From NCBI GenBank assembly GCA_017794925.1, contig CP051238.1:2972957-3036956 (forward strand): a stretch of DNA of 64,000 nucleotides. Reading direction: 5' to 3'. Under the pieces are notes generated by a model. It saw only the letters and a program-made list of their open reading frames with translations. It had not been told where the DNA came from and did no database searches. Shown here in pieces: positions 43,228 through 52,844 of the stretch. The position numbers and the translations under genes were made by a program. The DNA is from Aestuariibacter sp. GTDB taxonomy: Bacteria; Pseudomonadota; Gammaproteobacteria; Enterobacterales; Alteromonadaceae. Each line of letters opens with the position of its first letter. Position 1 is the first letter of the stretch.

Positions 43228-45255
43228 GTGAACAAAGCAGGTCAACTCATGCCATTAACCGTCGTTAATAAAATTATTCTTGGATTTGCCTCTTTTGGCT
43301 GCTTGTTATTAATTACAAGTATTCTCTCTTACACCGGTTTGTCTGCTATCCAATCTTCAGCAGAGGATGTCATTGAAGACAAAATGCCGGTGCAGACCCA
43401 GATGAATGACGTCAACACCGATATTCTGACGCTCGCGACCGTCACCGCGAACGGATTTCATGAATCTACGAGTCAGGGTTTAGCTGATAGTCATGATGCG
43501 TTCAAAAGCCGCTCCGATGCATTTATTGATAAGCTCGATAAATTAGCCAAGATGTTAGGAAGCGGCCAAATCTCGGCTCAGGCAATCGATGCAAGTCGTA
43601 CCTATGTGGCCGAGAGTAACTCAATGTATACCGAATTAGCCTTGCGGTTACAATTTGAACAAAGGTTGCTGTCACATACTGAAGACGTTCTGATGATTGC
43701 TGACGAAGCCAGTGCGCTGATGCTTGATTTAAGTTATCTCGATACACGTCAGCAAGGGGTCGAGACCATTATTGGTGCTGGTACCAATATCGATAATAAA
43801 TTGCTTACCATGAATACGGCTATTACGGATCTGGCGGCCAGCACTGACCCTGAAGCGACAGCGATGATCATTGATGATCTGAGTTATCAAATTAGCAATC
43901 TACAAGTGGATAAAGATTATCTCAACCGCTTAGCAGAACAAGTCGACACACAAGGCACAGTCGACAGTTTTAATGAGCAGTTTGAAAAACTCATCAATGC
44001 ACTCAATGGTGCTGAAGGATTGGTGTGGATGCAACAGGAAAAACTGGACCACGCTGCGAACAGCATTGCCCATCAGCAAGCGGCAAACACAGCGCTAAAG
44101 CAAGCACTAGACAGTATTGGCGTGCTGTACAACCAGGTCAACGACAGCACACTTAACGCGCAGCAAAAAATTCTTGATACCGTGGTAGGTGCGTTGTTGA
44201 AAACAGCTGCGGTTTTTGTGATTGGTTTGATTGCGGCTGTGCTTTTGGGGGTGCTAACGACTCGCAGTATTGCCAAGCCGTTGGTTAAAATTAACCGGGG
44301 CTTATCACAGTTAAGTCAGGGCGATTTAACCCGCAAGCTGGACCAATCCGGAAACGACGAGTTTGCAGCGCTATCTGCAAAAATTAATACTCTTACCGAG
44401 AGTTTACGCAACCTGGTAGGAAATATCATTTCTCAGGAACACCGTCTGGAAGAAGTCATTAAGTCAAGTGTCGCGCTAGGTGAGAAAAGCCTGCAGCAGG
44501 TGGATGAGCAGCGTGCGCAGGTTCAGGTAACCGCAACGAATACGCAACATGTCAGACAAACCAGTAATAATAACTTGCTGCAAATTAATACCGCCATGGA
44601 TAAACTGCGAACGGTTGAAGAGCAGTCACACAATATTGCTGAACTGGCGGAAACTAACCGTCAACAAGTATTAAGTCAGGCACGTCAGGCCGAGGAGTCG
44701 GCAAATGTTGTGCATCGCCTGGACGAAAACAGCCGAAGCATAGGCAGTATTCTTGACGTTATTAAAACTATCGCTGAACAAACTAATCTGTTGGCATTAA
44801 ACGCGGCAATAGAAGCGGCAAGAGCAGGTGAGCAGGGCAGAGGCTTTGCGGTAGTTGCTGATGAGGTTAGAACACTGGCGAATAGAACCCATAACTCGAC
44901 TGAAGAAATTGAGTCGATGATTGGTAATTTGCAGCGTGACGCCGCTCAGGCGGTGAAGGCAATTAACCGTGGACGCGACGAGTCTCAACAAGGGGTAAGC
45001 CTGACCGAACAAGTAACTGAACAGGTTGCAAATATCAGCGCCATTATAAAAGAACTAAGTAGTATCAATCTTGAAATCGTGAACGATACACAGCAGCAGG
45101 ATGGGCTGTTGACTGATGTTGCAGCAAGTCTTGAACGTATCGTTGAGCTGGCGGAACTGAGCGCCAGCAGTACGCAAAAAGCAAATGAGTCTACGTCAAA
45201 AATTGAAGAAGAGATTTCTGACCTTAAGCGTGCGGTCACTCAGTTTAAGTTATAA
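43228..45255 (+). CDS. Methyl-accepting chemotaxis protein
   Basis: 675 residues. TM1 is about residues 12-34, a large helical periplasmic sensor fills about 35-325, TM2 is about 328-350, then a HAMP domain ([28 protein letters not shown]) and the signalling hairpin with the tip sequence [35 protein letters not shown]. No CheR-tethering pentapeptide ends the protein. GTG 43228 is used; ATG 43249 is an alternative. The ligand is unknown. Preceded by a sigma-28 promoter, so it belongs to the motility regulon. Confidence 0.93.
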   Translation: MNKAGQLMPLTVVNKIILGFASFGCLLLITSILSYTGLSAIQSSAEDVIEDKMPVQTQMNDVNTDILTLATVTANGFHESTSQGLADSHDAFKSRSDAFIDKLDKLAKMLGSGQISAQAIDASRTYVAESNSMYTELALRLQFEQRLLSHTEDVLMIADEASALMLDLSYLDTRQQGVETIIGAGTNIDNKLLTMNTAITDLAASTDPEATAMIIDDLSYQISNLQVDKDYLNRLAEQVDTQGTVDSFNEQFEKLINALNGAEGLVWMQQEKLDHAANSIAHQQAANTALKQALDSIGVLYNQVNDSTLNAQQKILDTVVGALLKTAAVFVIGLIAAVLLGVLTTRSIAKPLVKINRGLSQLSQGDLTRKLDQSGNDEFAALSAKINTLTESLRNLVGNIISQEHRLEEVIKSSVALGEKSLQQVDEQRAQVQVTATNTQHVRQTSNNNLLQINTAMDKLRTVEEQSHNIAELAETNRQQVLSQARQAEESANVVHRLDENSRSIGSILDVIKTIAEQTNLLALNAAIEAARAGEQGRGFAVVADEVRTLANRTHNSTEEIESMIGNLQRDAAQAVKAINRGRDESQQGVSLTEQVTEQVANISAIIKELSSINLEIVNDTQQQDGLLTDVAASLERIVELAELSASSTQKANESTSKIEEEISDLKRAVTQFKL

Positions 45256-45284
45256 ACAATATTTAATATTCTTCTCACTCAACT

Positions 45285-45306
45285 CTCAAGCGCGCCAGCG
45301 CTTGAG
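45285..45306 (+). terminator. Hairpin after the chemoreceptor gene
   Basis: CTCAAGCGC and GCGCTTGAG form a perfect nine-base stem with a four-base loop, followed by TTGATTT. Confidence 0.6.
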
Positions 45307-45508
45307 TTGATTTCAGCTTTAGCTGATCGTCCAAAATAGCAATTTCGATTTTATTAGTTCTCCTGTCGAAAAAATATACACATCCAATTACTGTAGCTCG
45401 ATTAAATACAGTAAATTCATATAAATCAATGCATTAAAATTTTGGCGCGAAACTTGATACGTCCAACGTGTATTAATTGTTTATTGAGTAGTTAAGCTGG
45501 AGTTTAAT

Positions 45509-46126
45509 ATGAAAAAGTGGATTGGTGTTGTTGCGTCATTATTAATGGTTGCTGGTCAGGCTCAAGCGAGTCTTATTAGCACTACGTTTTCTTCTAATAA
45601 CGGTCAGGCAGGTAACATGTTTGACGTTATTAACCTTATTGGTGATGTCACTGTAACGGGCTTTGACCTAAATCTGGACGATGGTACTCATACTATCGAG
45701 GTTTATACCAAGAGTGGTTCTTACAGTGGATTTGATACTACTCCGGGTGCATGGTCTTTGATTAGTACTGGTTCAGTTGTATCTTCAGGCGTGAATGTTG
45801 CCACCTTTTTCGATGTTACTGATTTTGTTTTAAGCGGGTTTGCAACCACTGCGTTATATATTACCGCGGATTCTACAGCCATGAATTATACCAATGGTTC
45901 ATCAGAGGGTAGTGTTTATGCCGATAACGGTGAGCTTCAAATTCTTGAAGGATTGGGTAAAGCGTATAGCTTTGATTCTTCCTTCTCACCTCGCGTTTGG
46001 AACGGCACAATTTATTATCAGGAAGGCGGCCTGTCTTCAACGCCTACACCTGCACCGGCTCCTGCAACGTTATTACTCTTAGGGCTCGGACTGGCAGGTA
46101 TCGCTTCAGTTAAAAAGCGTAAATAA
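45509..46126 (+). CDS. PEP-CTERM-like exported protein with Pro-Ala-Pro motif
   Basis: 205 residues. A Sec signal (MKKWIGVVASLLMVAGQAQA) precedes a beta-rich, Ser/Thr-rich domain. The C-terminus has a proline-threonine linker (STPTPAPAPAT), a hydrophobic segment (LLLLGLGLAGIASV) and a basic tail KKRK: the exosortase sorting-signal layout, but with PAP in place of PEP. The body resembles choice-of-anchor or lectin-like domains exported with polysaccharide. No exosortase gene is in the window. Followed by a strong terminator, so monocistronic. Confidence 0.8.
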   Translation: MKKWIGVVASLLMVAGQAQASLISTTFSSNNGQAGNMFDVINLIGDVTVTGFDLNLDDGTHTIEVYTKSGSYSGFDTTPGAWSLISTGSVVSSGVNVATFFDVTDFVLSGFATTALYITADSTAMNYTNGSSEGSVYADNGELQILEGLGKAYSFDSSFSPRVWNGTIYYQEGGLSSTPTPAPAPATLLLLGLGLAGIASVKKRK

Positions 46127-46147
46127 GTAACGCTTCAATTTACATAT

Positions 46148-46177
46148 AAAAAAGCCCGTTTAAAAACGGGCTTTTTT
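46148..46177. terminator. Terminator between PEP-CTERM-like gene and fldA
   Basis: AAAAAAGCCCGTTT and AAACGGGCTTTTTT form a near-perfect stem between convergent genes. Confidence 0.92.
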
Positions 46178-46200
46178 GATTTGTAACATTGGTAATGTCG

Positions 46201-46725
46201 TTATGCTAATTCCGCCAGACATAACTCATCGTGTAGTTGCTTGCACCAGGCACGGACGCGTTCGTCAGTCAGCTCTGGTTGGCGATCTTCGTCAATGCCC
46301 AGACCGACAAAGTGATTGTCGTCTGCCATACCTTTCGATGCTTCGAAATCGTAGCCGTCAGTTGACCATTGACCAACCAGAATGGCACCGCGAGCTTCGA
46401 CAATGTCGCGCACCATACCCATAGCATCCAGGAAGTATTCTGCGTAATCTTCCTGATCGCCACAGCCAAAAATGGCCACCAGCTTGTCAGTAAAATCGAT
46501 TTGCTCTAACTCAGGAAAGAAGTCATCCCAGTCACATTGAGCTTCACCATAATACCAAGTTGGAATACCGAAAAGCAGTAAGTCGAACTCAGCGATTTGT
46601 TCTTTAGTGCTCTTCGCAATATCGTGAACGGCAATCAGATTCTTGCCCAACTCTTTCTGAATCATTTTGGCAACATGTTCAGTATTGCCGGTGTCACTGC
46701 CAAAAAACAGGCCAACACTTGCCAT
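46201..46725 (-). CDS. fldA: Flavodoxin I
   Basis: 174 residues, a long-chain flavodoxin. The phosphate loop is FFGSDTGNTEHVA; PTWYYGEAQCDWDDF and FGCGDQEDYAEYFLDAMG form the isoalloxazine site. It carries electrons for enzymes such as biotin synthase, MetH and IspG/H. Downstream of a DUF2788 gene, as is common in this group. Confidence 0.95.
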   Translation of the reverse strand: MASVGLFFGSDTGNTEHVAKMIQKELGKNLIAVHDIAKSTKEQIAEFDLLLFGIPTWYYGEAQCDWDDFFPELEQIDFTDKLVAIFGCGDQEDYAEYFLDAMGMVRDIVEARGAILVGQWSTDGYDFEASKGMADDNHFVGLGIDEDRQPELTDERVRAWCKQLHDELCLAELA

Positions 46726-46757
46726 ATTTAACCTCTATATCCTGTCACTTAACTAAG

Positions 46758-46982
46758 TTAACCGCCTACGCCGCTGGTTGTCCAGAATATCTGGATTATG
46801 CCTTTAGCGACAAAGCCCATTGCACCCAGGCCTAAAACGCCATAAGCTACAACGCGTCCAATCATGGGAACGTCATTCTTTTTCAGTACGTCGTGTACCG
46901 CAAATCCCATCAATGCAAATAAACAAACTAAACCCAAATTGAGCATAATTGCTTCAATGAGTTCATAATTTTCCGCAAGCAT
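46758..46982 (-). CDS. DUF2788 small membrane protein
   Basis: 74 residues with two hydrophobic segments (MLNLGLVCLFALMGFAVH and VVAYGVLGLGAMGFVAKGIIQIFW) and a short loop KKNDVPMIGR. This matches DUF2788, found beside ybfF and fldA in gammaproteobacteria. Function unknown. It ends 32 bases before fldA and probably shares its transcript. Confidence 0.85.
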   Translation of the reverse strand: MLAENYELIEAIMLNLGLVCLFALMGFAVHDVLKKNDVPMIGRVVAYGVLGLGAMGFVAKGIIQIFWTTSGVGG

Positions 46983-47107
46983 AATAAACCTTCGCTATTT
47001 TTTGCGCGCAAACTATACCACAGAGTTTGCAGATACGCAGGCGTCTTGACGTACTTTTCGTTATACCGGCCTGCTGGTGGTTTTGATCAGTTCACTGCTA
47101 CTACATT

Positions 47108-47896
47108 CTATTCTGCTCCGATTAAAGCCCGCTCTGTCAGTTTGGCGACAACCTGCGGCTTTTCTGCATGCAACCAGTGTCCGGTGCCTTCGACAATTCT
47201 TGCTTTCGCCGCGGGGAATAAAGCCCCAATGGCAGATTGATGTTCCCGTTGAATATAATCGGAATTCCCGCCTTTTATAAAGGTTACAGGTCCCTCATAG
47301 CTGGCACCGTCAGGCGCATTGAATTGACTGATATTCGTGTAATTTGATTCAAGGCCAGTTAAATTAAAACGCCATTGCCATTCACCGGATGGTGTTTGAT
47401 ATAAACTTTTTAGTAAAAATTGCCTTACACCCGGCTCTTTTATACCTGACTGCAGTTGTTTATCGGCGTCCTTACGTGACTGCACGTTAGTTAAGTCTAC
47501 CTGTTTCAAGGCGGCAAAGATGGTTTGATGATGTGGAGGATAGTTAACCGGTGAAATATCGAGAACAACCAGTGATTTTACTTTTTCTGGCTCTAGTAAA
47601 GCCGTCATCATTGCTGCTTTACCACCGAGCGAGTGGCCAACTATATGTGCGGATTGCACGTTATATTGACTTAAAAGAGCGGTAATACCTGTCACACACA
47701 TTTCAAGAGTAAATGCGTCAACATGGGGCGACTCTCCGTGGTCAGGCAAGTCCAGGGTAATGACATTATATTGCTCTGACAAAGGCTTACGCAGTACCGT
47801 TAAGTTGTCCAGATTACCAAATAACCCGTGGATTAATACAACCCATGGGGCGTTATCTGAATGGGCGTAGACCTGATGATGTAGTTGAATTGACAT
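47108..47896 (-). CDS. ybfF: Alpha/beta-hydrolase esterase YbfF
   Basis: 262 residues. IHGLFGNLDNL at the oxyanion side, nucleophile elbow GHSLGGKAAM, Asp in LDISPVNY or later, and the catalytic His in GTGHWLHAEKP. E. coli YbfF hydrolyses short and long acyl-CoA and malonyl-CoA esters in vitro. Upstream of the DUF2788 gene with about 125 bases between. Confidence 0.9.
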   Translation of the reverse strand: MSIQLHHQVYAHSDNAPWVVLIHGLFGNLDNLTVLRKPLSEQYNVITLDLPDHGESPHVDAFTLEMCVTGITALLSQYNVQSAHIVGHSLGGKAAMMTALLEPEKVKSLVVLDISPVNYPPHHQTIFAALKQVDLTNVQSRKDADKQLQSGIKEPGVRQFLLKSLYQTPSGEWQWRFNLTGLESNYTNISQFNAPDGASYEGPVTFIKGGNSDYIQREHQSAIGALFPAAKARIVEGTGHWLHAEKPQVVAKLTERALIGAE

Positions 47897-47942
47897 AGGA
47901 AAATGTAAATCGCACTTCTGTTTTTAATTAACCAATAAAAAC

Positions 47943-47969
47943 AAAAATGGGGGCTTAGCCCCCATTTTT
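47943..47969 (-). terminator. Terminator of the H-NS gene
   Basis: AAAAATGGGGGC and GCCCCCATTTTT form a perfect 12-base stem with a three-base loop. Confidence 0.92.
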
Positions 47970-47992
47970 AAAGTAGTTAATAGTAAATTCGA

Positions 47993-48391
47993 TTAGATTG
48001 CGAAATCTTCTAAAGATTTACCACTTTCCAGTGCTTGCTTAAATACGACTGGCATTCTTCCAACGCCTGTCCAGGCTGTTGTTTCACCATCTACCGTGAT
48101 TTTATATTTTACCGGACGTTTTTTACCCGATGACTTCCGTTTTGCTTTGGGTTCAGCTACGTCTTGTAAATCACTAATATCAATACCAGCTTCTGCCATT
48201 TGCTGTTTAATTTCAGCGAGCTTTTCCAGTTTTTCTTTTTGGGCTTGAATTTCAGCTTCGGCCTGAATTTGTTTCTTTTCGATGATGTTATTCAGTTTTT
48301 CGATAACACTTTCTAATTCTTCGACAGTTAAATCCTTAACTGCACCTTGTAAACGTCTTCCATGAGTTAAGATTTCTAAAAATTCACTCAT
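47993..48391 (-). CDS. hns: H-NS family nucleoid-associated protein
   Basis: 132 residues. The N-terminal helices (MSEFLEILTHGRRLQGAVKDLTVEELESVIEKLNNI) mediate oligomers, a charged linker KAKRKSSGKKR follows, and the AT-hook-like DNA-binding loop reads TWTGVGRMP (TWTGQGRTP in E. coli). ATG 48391 gives the standard H-NS length. It probably silences AT-rich foreign DNA. Monocistronic between two terminators. Confidence 0.93.
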   Translation of the reverse strand: MSEFLEILTHGRRLQGAVKDLTVEELESVIEKLNNIIEKKQIQAEAEIQAQKEKLEKLAEIKQQMAEAGIDISDLQDVAEPKAKRKSSGKKRPVKYKITVDGETTAWTGVGRMPVVFKQALESGKSLEDFAI

Positions 48392-48419
48392 TAAATTACC
48401 TATTAAATTAGACCCACAA

Positions 48420-48460
48420 AAAAATATCGCACTTAAGTTTAATTTAAGTACGATATTTTT
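48420..48460 (-). terminator. Terminator region near the hns promoter (ETF-QO upstream side)
   Basis: A 17-base AT-rich stem (AAAAATATCG...CGATATTTTT) with one mismatch. Because the ETF-QO gene ends at 48498 on the minus strand, this stem lies just downstream of it and is its terminator; it also forms the upstream edge of the hns promoter. Confidence 0.8.
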
Positions 48461-48497
48461 CAAAAGTATTTTTTAATAAATTTACTGAATCTTTAAT

Positions 48498-50144
48498 TTA
48501 CATATTCGGATAATTAGGCCCACTTGCACCTTCCGGCACAACCCAACGAATATTTTGTGATGGGTCTTTTATGTCACAGGTTTTACAATGAACACAATTG
48601 GCCCCATTTATTTGTAAACGAGGCTGATTGTCATCATCGTTGACGATCTCATAAACTCCGGCAGGGCAGTAGCGTTGTGCTGGTTCATTATAGTCCGGCA
48701 AGTTAACACTGATTGGTATCGACGCGTCCTTTAGCTGAAGGTGGCAGGGCTGGTCTTCATCATGACTGGTATTCGCCAGATAGACAGACGACAATTTGTC
48801 AAAGCTCAGGGTATTATCTGGCTTAGGGTAATCAATGTTGGAAGCGTTAACCGCTTTATTCATTTTTGCGTAATCGGGCGTTAAATCTTTTAATGTGAAA
48901 AAGCTTCTTCCGCCTAAAATATTTTGTTCAAAGGTATTGAACGCGCCACCAAGTATATTTCCAAATTTATGCAAAGCCGGTCCAAAATTCCGAGCCTTAA
49001 ATAATTCATCTCTAAGCTCACTATTTTCAAACTGTTGATTAAACATTGTGCAGAAATCAACAGATTCCTGGTCAACTAATGATTTGAAAATACTTTCCGC
49101 TGCTAACATACCTGACATAATTGCGGTATGAATGCCTTTAATTTTTGAAAAGTTAAGTGTGCCGGCATTACAACCTACCAGGCAACCACCTGGAAATGAC
49201 ATGGTTGGCAGTGAGTTAAGGCCACCTTTTGTAATTGCTCTTGCGCCATAAGCAACACGTTCACCACCTTTCAGATACTGGGCAAATAGCGGATGATGTT
49301 TCATGCGTTGGAATTCATCGAAAGGACTCAGGTGCGGATTGTGGTAATTTAAATCTACAATAAGTCCTACAAAGACCTGATTGTTCTCTGCGTGATAAAG
49401 ATAGCTGCCACCAGAAGCCTCTGTAAGCGGCCATCCCGCACTGTGAACGACCAGACCGGGTTGATGTTTGGCAGGATCAATATCCCAAATTTCTTTAAAT
49501 CCAATGGCATAATGTTGTGGTGTGACATCTTTATCGAGTTCAAATTTTTCGATAAGGGATTTTCCCAGATGACCCCGGCAACCTTCCGCAAATACCGTAT
49601 GTTTTGCTTGTAAAATCATACCAGGCATATAGCCGTCTTTTTCTTCACCGCTGGCGTCGACGCCCATATCACCGGTGATGACACCACCAACGCTCCCGTC
49701 ATCATTGTAAAATACTTCAGCCGCAGCGAAGCCTGGAAATATTTCAACGCCCATTGATTCAGCTTGTTCAGCTAACCACCGACACACATTCCCCAATGAA
49801 ACGATGTAATTACCGCTATTGTGCATGGTCATGGGCGTAATGAAGCCAGGCAGCTTAATGGCGCTGGTTTCACTACGTAGCAGATAGGTTTCATCTGCTG
49901 TGACAGGCTGATTGAGTGGGGCGCCTTTTTCTTTCCAATCGGGAATGAGGGCGGTCAGGGCATCTGGCTCCATCACGCCACCTGACAGAATATGTGCACC
50001 AACTTCCGAGCCTTTCTCGACCACACATATACTCACTTCGTGAGACTGTTCCTGAGCTTGTTGGGCTAACCTGATTGCGGTTGACAGCCCTGAGGGGCCG
50101 GCGCCAACAATAACCACGTCAAATTCCATTGATTCTCTTTCCAC
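48498..50144 (-). CDS. Electron transfer flavoprotein-ubiquinone oxidoreductase
   Basis: 548 residues. FAD motif VVIVGAGPSGLSTAIRLAQQ, a ubiquinone/membrane-binding middle, and a C-terminal [4Fe-4S] cluster with CPAGVYEI and NCVHCKTCDIKDPSQNI. It moves electrons from reduced ETF to ubiquinone, so fatty-acid and amino-acid dehydrogenases feed respiration. GTG 50144 is selected because GAGGAG stands seven bases before it; the ATG five codons later is the alternative. Divergent from its partners etfB and etfA. Confidence 0.95.
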   Translation of the reverse strand: MERESMEFDVVIVGAGPSGLSTAIRLAQQAQEQSHEVSICVVEKGSEVGAHILSGGVMEPDALTALIPDWKEKGAPLNQPVTADETYLLRSETSAIKLPGFITPMTMHNSGNYIVSLGNVCRWLAEQAESMGVEIFPGFAAAEVFYNDDGSVGGVITGDMGVDASGEEKDGYMPGMILQAKHTVFAEGCRGHLGKSLIEKFELDKDVTPQHYAIGFKEIWDIDPAKHQPGLVVHSAGWPLTEASGGSYLYHAENNQVFVGLIVDLNYHNPHLSPFDEFQRMKHHPLFAQYLKGGERVAYGARAITKGGLNSLPTMSFPGGCLVGCNAGTLNFSKIKGIHTAIMSGMLAAESIFKSLVDQESVDFCTMFNQQFENSELRDELFKARNFGPALHKFGNILGGAFNTFEQNILGGRSFFTLKDLTPDYAKMNKAVNASNIDYPKPDNTLSFDKLSSVYLANTSHDEDQPCHLQLKDASIPISVNLPDYNEPAQRYCPAGVYEIVNDDDNQPRLQINGANCVHCKTCDIKDPSQNIRWVVPEGASGPNYPNM

Positions 50145-50240
50145 AGTTTCACTCCTCATCGTTAAGGCGTTAGGTGGGTGTAATGGCAAGAACTTTTGCC
50201 ACCAACGACCGCTTGATTACGTCGCGTCAAACTAAACCAG

Positions 50241-50270
50241 GTTGACGTTTACGTCAACTGGAAGTAAATT
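50241..50270 (+). promoter_or_regulatory. Palindromic operator and promoter at the ETF divide
   Basis: GTTGACGTTTACGTCAAC (50241-50258) has perfect eight-base arms. Its TTGACG (50242-50247) makes a -35 with TAAATT (50265-50270) at 17 bases for etfBA, and the reverse strand reads TTGACG towards the ETF-QO gene. The form resembles operators of LiuR, the MerR-family regulator of branched-chain amino acid breakdown, which is known to control etf genes in this group. A second dyad GCTTTGA-N6-TCAAAGC lies at 50319-50338. Confidence 0.7.
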
Positions 50271-50428
50271 TTATGATATAAATGTTATAAAACTGTTGTA
50301 ATCCTTGTTTGACACTATGCTTTGATTGTCGTCAAAGCAAATTCAAGCGGCTATGACATGATGTCAGTATAGATAGTTACAGTAGTGTTTTTTCAATATT
50401 CGGCAATTGATTCAAATCAGAGGAAATT

Positions 50429-51178
50429 ATGAAAATACTCGTACCGGTAAAACGGGTAATCGACTACAACGTAAAGGTAAGAGTGAAATCAGATCAGTCT
50501 GACGTTGATCTGACAAACGCCAAAATGTCGATGAATCCTTTTTGTGAAATCGCGGTAGAAGAAGCCGTCAGGTTAAAGGAAAAGGGTGTTGCAACCGAAA
50601 TCATTGCAGTTACCGTTGGGCCGAAAGCCTGTCAGGAGCAATTGCGAAACGCAATGGCGTTGGGGGTAGACCGCGGTATTCATGTTGAATGTGATAGTTT
50701 TCCGGAGTCACTGCAAGTAGCTAAACTGCTGGCAAAACTGGTTGAGCAGGAACAGCCTGGTTTAGTGATCATTGGTAAGCAAGCCATTGACTCAGATAAC
50801 AATCAGACAGGGCAAATGCTTGCGGCACTGAGCGGTATGCCTCAGGGGACTTTTGCGTCAGAAGTCGTGGTAGAGGGTGAACATGTATTGGTGACCCGGG
50901 AAGTGGACGGTGGTCTGCAAACACTCAAATTAACCTTACCCGCGGTGGTATCAACCGATCTGCGTCTGAACGAACCCCGGTATGCCAAACTGCCTGATAT
51001 TATGAAAGCCAAGCGTAAGCCTTTGGATGTAAAAACGGCAGATGAATTAGGCGTAGATCTCACTCCACGGGTGACGACATTGAAAGTCACACCGCCTCCG
51101 ACTCGTGAGGCGGGTATCAAAGTTGACTCTGTACAAGAGTTATTAACCAAATTACGTGATGAAGCGAAGGTGCTCTAA
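50429..51178 (+). CDS. etfB: Electron transfer flavoprotein beta subunit
   Basis: 249 residues. [40 protein letters not shown] and [29 protein letters not shown] are characteristic of EtfB/FixA; the beta subunit binds AMP and docks with dehydrogenases. GAGGAAATT precedes the ATG. The stop overlaps the etfA ATG as TAATG. Confidence 0.95.
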   Translation: MKILVPVKRVIDYNVKVRVKSDQSDVDLTNAKMSMNPFCEIAVEEAVRLKEKGVATEIIAVTVGPKACQEQLRNAMALGVDRGIHVECDSFPESLQVAKLLAKLVEQEQPGLVIIGKQAIDSDNNQTGQMLAALSGMPQGTFASEVVVEGEHVLVTREVDGGLQTLKLTLPAVVSTDLRLNEPRYAKLPDIMKAKRKPLDVKTADELGVDLTPRVTTLKVTPPPTREAGIKVDSVQELLTKLRDEAKVL

Positions 51179-52104
51179 TGGCTGTTTTAGTTTACGCAGA
51201 ACACAATAATCATGAATTAAAAACCGAAACGCATAAGTTGATCACGGCAGCGAATAAAATGGGTGATGCTGTGCATGTACTGGTGGCGGGGTCGAATTGC
51301 GCAGGCGTTGCTACACAAGCCAGTGAAATAGATGGCGTCGCATCGGTTCTAGTGGCAGACAACAGCGTCTATGAGCATCAGTTAGCAGAGAATATCTCAG
51401 AATTGGTTCATAGCCTTGCGAGTGACTATTCACACATTGTTGCTGCAGCAACGACGACGGGTAAAAACTTTATGCCACGTGTTGCGGCATTACTGGACGT
51501 TGTACAACTTTCAGATGTCATTGCGGTTGATAGTGCAGACACTTTTGTCCGGCCTATATATGCGGGAAATGCAATTGCTACGGTTCAAAGTAGTGACGCG
51601 GTAAAAGTGGTTACTGTTCGTGCGTCTGCATTTGATGCGGCGGCAACGGGTAATAGTGCGTCAATCAGCAATGTTGACGCTGTTTACGCAAATCAGGTTA
51701 GTGAATTTGTTAGCGAAGAAGTGACAAAATCTGATCGTCCGGAACTGACTGCAGCCAATATCATCATTTCCGGTGGCCGCGGCATGCAGGATGGTGAGCA
51801 CTTTGCCATGTTAGAGGGCATAGCTGATAAGTTAGGCGCCGCTGTTGGAGCGTCCCGGGCTGCCGTAGATGCAGGCTTTGTACCCAACGATATGCAGGTT
51901 GGTCAAACAGGTAAAATTGTTGCCCCACAACTCTATATCGCTGTAGGCATATCGGGTGCGATTCAGCATCTCGCAGGTATGAAGGATTCAAAGGTGATAG
52001 TTGCAATCAACAAAGATCCTGAAGCGCCTATTTTTCAGGTGGCAGACTACGGACTGGTTGCAGATTTATTTGAAGCTCTACCAGAGTTAGAAGCCGGTTT
52101 GTAG
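51178..52104 (+). CDS. etfA: Electron transfer flavoprotein alpha subunit
   Basis: 308 residues. The C-terminal FAD domain has SGGRGMQDGEHFAMLEGIADKLGAAVGASRAAVDAGFVPNDMQVGQTGKIVAPQLYIAVGISGAIQHLAGMKDSKVIVAINKDPEAPIFQVADYGLV, the classic ETF-alpha signature in segments. Forms the heterodimer with EtfB and passes electrons to ETF-QO. Confidence 0.95.
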   Translation: MAVLVYAEHNNHELKTETHKLITAANKMGDAVHVLVAGSNCAGVATQASEIDGVASVLVADNSVYEHQLAENISELVHSLASDYSHIVAAATTTGKNFMPRVAALLDVVQLSDVIAVDSADTFVRPIYAGNAIATVQSSDAVKVVTVRASAFDAAATGNSASISNVDAVYANQVSEFVSEEVTKSDRPELTAANIIISGGRGMQDGEHFAMLEGIADKLGAAVGASRAAVDAGFVPNDMQVGQTGKIVAPQLYIAVGISGAIQHLAGMKDSKVIVAINKDPEAPIFQVADYGLVADLFEALPELEAGL

Positions 52105-52129
52105 ACTTCTTTAAGCAGTAAAAAACGAA

Positions 52130-52160
52130 AAGGGCTTCTGTATTGAAGCCCTTGTTTTTC
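52130..52160 (+). terminator. Terminator of etfBA
   Basis: AAGGGCTTC (52130-52138) and GAAGCCCTT (52145-52153) form a perfect stem followed by GTTTTTCTTTT. Confidence 0.9.
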
Positions 52161-52162
52161 TT

Positions 52163-52471
52163 TTACACGCGAACCAGTGAATTCTCTTCCAGACTGACTG
52201 GAGAAGCAACATAGGCATCTGCTGCCCAATCGTTTTCCCACACATCTTCATCCAGTAAATAGCGGAACTGATATTCGCTGTCGGCCGGCAAGTCTACGGT
52301 TTGCGTAAAATCACCGTTTTTCAGCTTTTTCATCGGCTTCGCACTAAGATCCCACTCGTTGAAATCCCCAACCAGTTTGGCTGAACTTGCGTTGTTGGCT
52401 TCTTCTGCAGTGAGCTTAAAGGTCACTTTACACACTGGCTTTGATTTTAAATATTGTTTCTTCAGGCTCAT
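52163..52471 (-). CDS. Stand-alone CBM48-like (isoamylase N-terminal/AMPK) domain protein
   Basis: 102 residues. CKVTFKLTAEEANNASSAKLVGDFNEWD and YQFRYLLDEDVWENDWAADAYV make up a glycogen-binding-type beta-sandwich normally found attached to glycogen branching enzyme or AMPK beta; here it stands alone. Start ATG 52471 follows GAGGAGA. Role unknown: glycogen-associated regulation is possible. Its 3' end meets the etfA terminator convergently. Confidence 0.83.
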   Translation of the reverse strand: MSLKKQYLKSKPVCKVTFKLTAEEANNASSAKLVGDFNEWDLSAKPMKKLKNGDFTQTVDLPADSEYQFRYLLDEDVWENDWAADAYVASPVSLEENSLVRV

Positions 52472-52844
52472 TGATCTCTCCTCAGCATTACATCGTGTAA
52501 TTAACTTACAAGTTACGCTCAAAAAACTAGCAATTCAAGAGGCTTGGCGCAAAAAACATACAGTTTTTGAAAGTTTTTTGTCAATTGGTCTTAATCGATT
52601 AAGTTTTATGGTCGTTACGTCAGTACAGATGCTAAAAAGCATAGAACAGTGTGAAGAAAAGTATGTAGCCTGGTTACAATTTCTAACAAAGTTGTTAAAG
52701 CGTTTGTCATCCAGTCACTTTACACTTCAGTATAAGGAATGCCGTTTGTTAGATTTTTTCAAATCCCAATCGGCACCCTGTAGACAAAACACAATAATTA
52801 CATGAAAAAGCGTTATGCTTTTCGGCCAATCGGGTGACACACAC
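52472..52844. other. Intergenic region before the second RND pump
   Basis: 373 bases between the divergent CBM48 gene and the RND adaptor. A plus-strand open frame (52359-52805) crosses it but has no recognisable domain and runs antisense to the CBM48 gene. No clear operator or promoter was found. Confidence 0.5.

Noticed and set aside
52359..52805. 148-residue plus-strand open frame before the second RND pump
   Set aside because: Part overlaps the CBM48 gene in antisense, no TetR-like or other domain is visible, start is within the opposite gene.
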